Shown one piece after another: positions 62,140 through 64,000 of a DNA stretch of 64,000 bases. The DNA lies in assembly GCF_029338555.1 (NCBI RefSeq), contig NZ_CP119989.1, forward strand, positions 1,984,001 to 2,048,000, read 5' to 3'. This DNA is from Halobaculum marinum (GTDB lineage: Archaea; Halobacteriota; Halobacteria; Halobacteriales; Haloferacaceae). The translations under genes were made by a program, and so were the position numbers. Position 1 is the stretch's first letter. Each line of letters opens with the position of its first letter. The notes below the pieces were generated by a model. The model was not told the DNA's origin. It did not search any database and saw nothing but the letters and a program-made list of their open reading frames with translations.

Positions 62140-63216
62140 ATGAGCGGGTCGCCGCGTCTACGAACGGGCCTCCGGTCGGCGATGGTCGTCGTCGGCCTGT
62201 TCACACTCGCGTTCTACGCCGTCGCCGCGGCGCTCGTCTGGGAGGCCGCCCGGTTCGTGTGGACCAACCGACCCGACCTCCTCACGGTCGCGGCAGTGTT
62301 CCTCGCCGCGACGCTCGTCTCGGGGTTCGTGACGTACCGACTCGGCACGGGTCGGACACTCGCCGGACTCGACGCGCGCGAACTCCCTCGGTCGACCGCC
62401 CCAGTCGTCCACCGCGTCGTCGACGACCTCGCCGCCGCGATGGACGTCGACCGGCCGCGGGTGTTCGTCGCCCGCCTCGGCGAGCCGAACGCGCTCGCGA
62501 TCGGCGGCCACGACCCCGCGCTGGTCGTCGACTACAGTCTGTTCGACGTGCTCACCGCCGCAGAACTTCAGGGGGTGCTGGCGCACGAGTTCGCGCACAT
62601 CGAGGGGCGCGACGGTCTCGTGCAGACACTCGGCCACAGTCTCGTGCAGACGCTCGTCGGGACGGTCGCACTCGCACTCGCTCCCGTGGCGTTTCTCGCC
62701 GGCGGTTTCGCTCGCGGCGTCGCACTCGTGCGCGGGGCGCCCGACCGGTGGCACCGCACGCTCCCCGGTCGGGTGCGCGTGTCTCTGGAACGAGTGTTGA
62801 CCCTGCTGTTGTTCGGGCTGACGCTGCTGTTGCGCGCCTACTCGCGTCGTCGCGAGCACGCCGCCGACGATCGTGCGGTCGACGTGACGGGACGACCGCT
62901 CGCGCTCGCGAGCGCCCTGCAAAAGATCGACGACGCCAGCGAGTGGTCGTTCCCGTTCGCGCCGCTGTACCGACGGTCTGCGTTCGAGGAGACCACGCTC
63001 GCACGCCTGCTGTCGACGCACCCGCCGATGGACGAGCGGATCGCACGTCTTCGCGAGCGCGCTGACGGAGCCGAGACCGCTGGGCTCGCGTCCGACGGTC
63101 CTGACGGCGCCGACGGCCCTCGCGCTGCTGGAGTCGCTCCGCCCGAACCCGTGCGCCCGGTCAGGCCCAACCGAAGCGACGACGGGTGGACGCGGGTTCC
63201 GATCGAGGACCGCTGA
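62140..63216 (+). CDS. M48 family membrane metalloprotease (HtpX-like)
   Basis: A 358-residue membrane protease. Two N-terminal spans (about 14-38 and 46-66), zinc motif VLAHEFAHIEGRDGLVQTL (HExxH, about 148-153), a hydrophobic stretch (about 170-190 and 220-236), the third ligand in RRREHAADDRAVDVTG (about 240-256) and substrate-groove region LLSTHPPMDERIARLRERAD (about 286-305). These are the features of HtpX-type membrane quality-control proteases. A low-complexity Ala/Pro/Arg-rich C-terminal tail follows. It is divergent from dph6. Confidence 0.93.
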   Translation: MSGSPRLRTGLRSAMVVVGLFTLAFYAVAAALVWEAARFVWTNRPDLLTVAAVFLAATLVSGFVTYRLGTGRTLAGLDARELPRSTAPVVHRVVDDLAAAMDVDRPRVFVARLGEPNALAIGGHDPALVVDYSLFDVLTAAELQGVLAHEFAHIEGRDGLVQTLGHSLVQTLVGTVALALAPVAFLAGGFARGVALVRGAPDRWHRTLPGRVRVSLERVLTLLLFGLTLLLRAYSRRREHAADDRAVDVTGRPLALASALQKIDDASEWSFPFAPLYRRSAFEETTLARLLSTHPPMDERIARLRERADGAETAGLASDGPDGADGPRAAGVAPPEPVRPVRPNRSDDGWTRVPIEDR

Positions 63217-63343
63217 CACCACACCACGAGCGATAGGCTGTGGAGTCACGTCGGATCGAGTCGCACCGGGTCGCATCGAACCGCAGGAACCCACGAGTCG
63301 CCCTCGGCGACCCGTGCGCCGGTCGATACACCGTTCCCGGTCG

Positions 63344-64000
63344 CTACATATACCCCAGATCTCGCAGGTGTGACATCAGGTCCTCCTTGTCCTGTGCGCG
63401 ACCCGCGCGTTCGCCGCCGTCGCCGAGCGACTGGAGCCACGCTGGCTCGTCGGCGGTCCGCGCGGATCCGGCCTCGGTGCCGAGTGAACGGTACCCCTCC
63501 CAGTACTTCGGTGAGATTGGCAGGTCCGCCGGGTCGACCCCGGTCGGCAGGTCGGCCGCCGACGCCGGGACGAGTCCGACCGGGTAGTCGGGCGTCGTCT
63601 CGGGCACGACGACCGCCCACAGCGCCGCCCACACGTCCGCCTCCGAGAAGTCGAGGATCGGGTGGACGCGGACGTGCTCGGGCGTGTAGTCGTCGCCGCG
63701 GGGCGACCGTACCTGCTCGTCGGCGCGGGCGTCGCTCTCGTCACTCCGAACGCCCGTGAGCGCCGCGTCGAACCCCTCCTCGCGGAGCAGGTCGTTGAAC
63801 GCGACCGTCTTCAGCAGATGGTTGCCGGCCATGGAGTCGGCGTCGACGACCAGCGTGTCGCCCTCGTGACCAACTCGGGTTAGTTCCGCGCGCACGCGCG
63901 AGGAGAGGTCGTCGAGGCTGAGTTCGGTCCCCTGCTCGTGGCTCGCGACTTCCTCGAGTCGGGCGACGTGGAGGTCGAGGTCCCACTCGTCGGTCCACCG
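63344..64000 (-). CDS. PAPS-reductase-like protein (N-terminus off window)
   Basis: 219 C-terminal codons of a gene running off the right edge. It resembles the phosphoadenosine phosphosulfate reductase/ATP-pyrophosphatase superfamily: FDAALTGVRSDESDARADEQV (about 72-92 of the visible part), VRSPRGDDYTPEHVRVHPILDFSEADVWAALWA (substrate/adenine region) and PDYPVGLVPASAADLP. A C-terminal CxxC typical of APS reductases is not present, so it may be a non-reducing relative. The PP-loop lies outside the window, so assignment to sulfate assimilation is tentative. Confidence 0.75.
   Translation of the reverse strand, partial: RWTDEWDLDLHVARLEEVASHEQGTELSLDDLSSRVRAELTRVGHEGDTLVVDADSMAGNHLLKTVAFNDLLREEGFDAALTGVRSDESDARADEQVRSPRGDDYTPEHVRVHPILDFSEADVWAALWAVVVPETTPDYPVGLVPASAADLPTGVDPADLPISPKYWEGYRSLGTEAGSARTADEPAWLQSLGDGGERAGRAQDKEDLMSHLRDLGYM

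Noticed and set aside
1-64000. tRNA, rRNA, CRISPR array, transposase or integrase
   Set aside because: I looked for cloverleaf-like stretches, regularly spaced repeats and transposase motifs in the gaps and found none I could support.

Overview
The window is a gene-dense, very GC-rich stretch of chromosome from a halophilic archaeon (class Halobacteria). The evidence is a strongly acidic proteome, archaeal information genes (RNA polymerase subunit L, transcription factor B), Tat-type lipoproteins, an archaeal type IV pilin, a DUF71-type diphthine-ammonia ligase and many promoters whose TATA element lies about 27 nt before the start codon, as expected for leaderless mRNAs. I cannot name the genus. 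I see no tRNA, rRNA, CRISPR array, insertion sequence or integrase, and no gap between genes exceeds about 270 bases.

Layout. 1-16.9 kb is mostly housekeeping: a 7TM-PAS histidine kinase (cut by the left edge), a metallo-beta-lactamase-fold hydrolase, rpoL, a DUF1684 protein, hisF, a GH13 alpha-glucosidase, an Hvo_1808-like lipoprotein, purL, a PHP phosphoesterase overlapping an asparagine-synthase-like gene, a Nudix hydrolase, tfb and gatCA. 17.1-25.5 kb holds trkH and trkA (K+ uptake) with a metal/redox cluster between them: membrane protein, two-wing regulator, Tat-exported Dyp-peroxidase-like protein, small membrane protein, beta-propeller protein and a P19/Tp34-like metal-binding lipoprotein. 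A 20-bp motif recurs at the promoters of this cluster.

26.4-39.9 kb is the most striking region, an iron/siderophore locus. Four paralogous Tat lipoprotein substrate-binding proteins are each preceded by a pair of near-palindromic TTTAGGCNNGCCTAAA sites flanking the TATA element. A FecCD permease with one such site overlaps its ATPase gene. Two unusual thioredoxin-reductase-like flavoproteins lack both the CxxC and the NAD(P)H domain; one overlaps a binding-protein gene and the other follows an ABC exporter. A histidine kinase and one protein of unknown family also lie here. A simple reading is import of ferric chelates by several receptors into one permease, reductive release of iron by the flavoproteins, and possibly re-export of the ligand.

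40-41.2 kb is coaBC. 41.2-47.7 kb is a complete Mrp Na+/H+ antiporter operon, mrpABCDEFG, on the minus strand with start/stop overlaps. 47.9-51.8 kb has a pilin, hpt and several small haloarchaeal proteins. 51.8-58.5 kb is a dipeptide/oligopeptide ABC operon (binding protein, two permeases, two ATPases) whose first gene is followed by a hairpin and whose promoter carries palindromes and repeats. 58.7-64 kb holds a small membrane protein, a DJ-1/PfpI protein, an HTH-zinc ribbon regulator, a sugar nucleotidyltransferase, dph6, an M48 protease and a PAPS-reductase-like gene cut by the right edge. Long open frames opposite real genes are GC-driven artefacts and are omitted.
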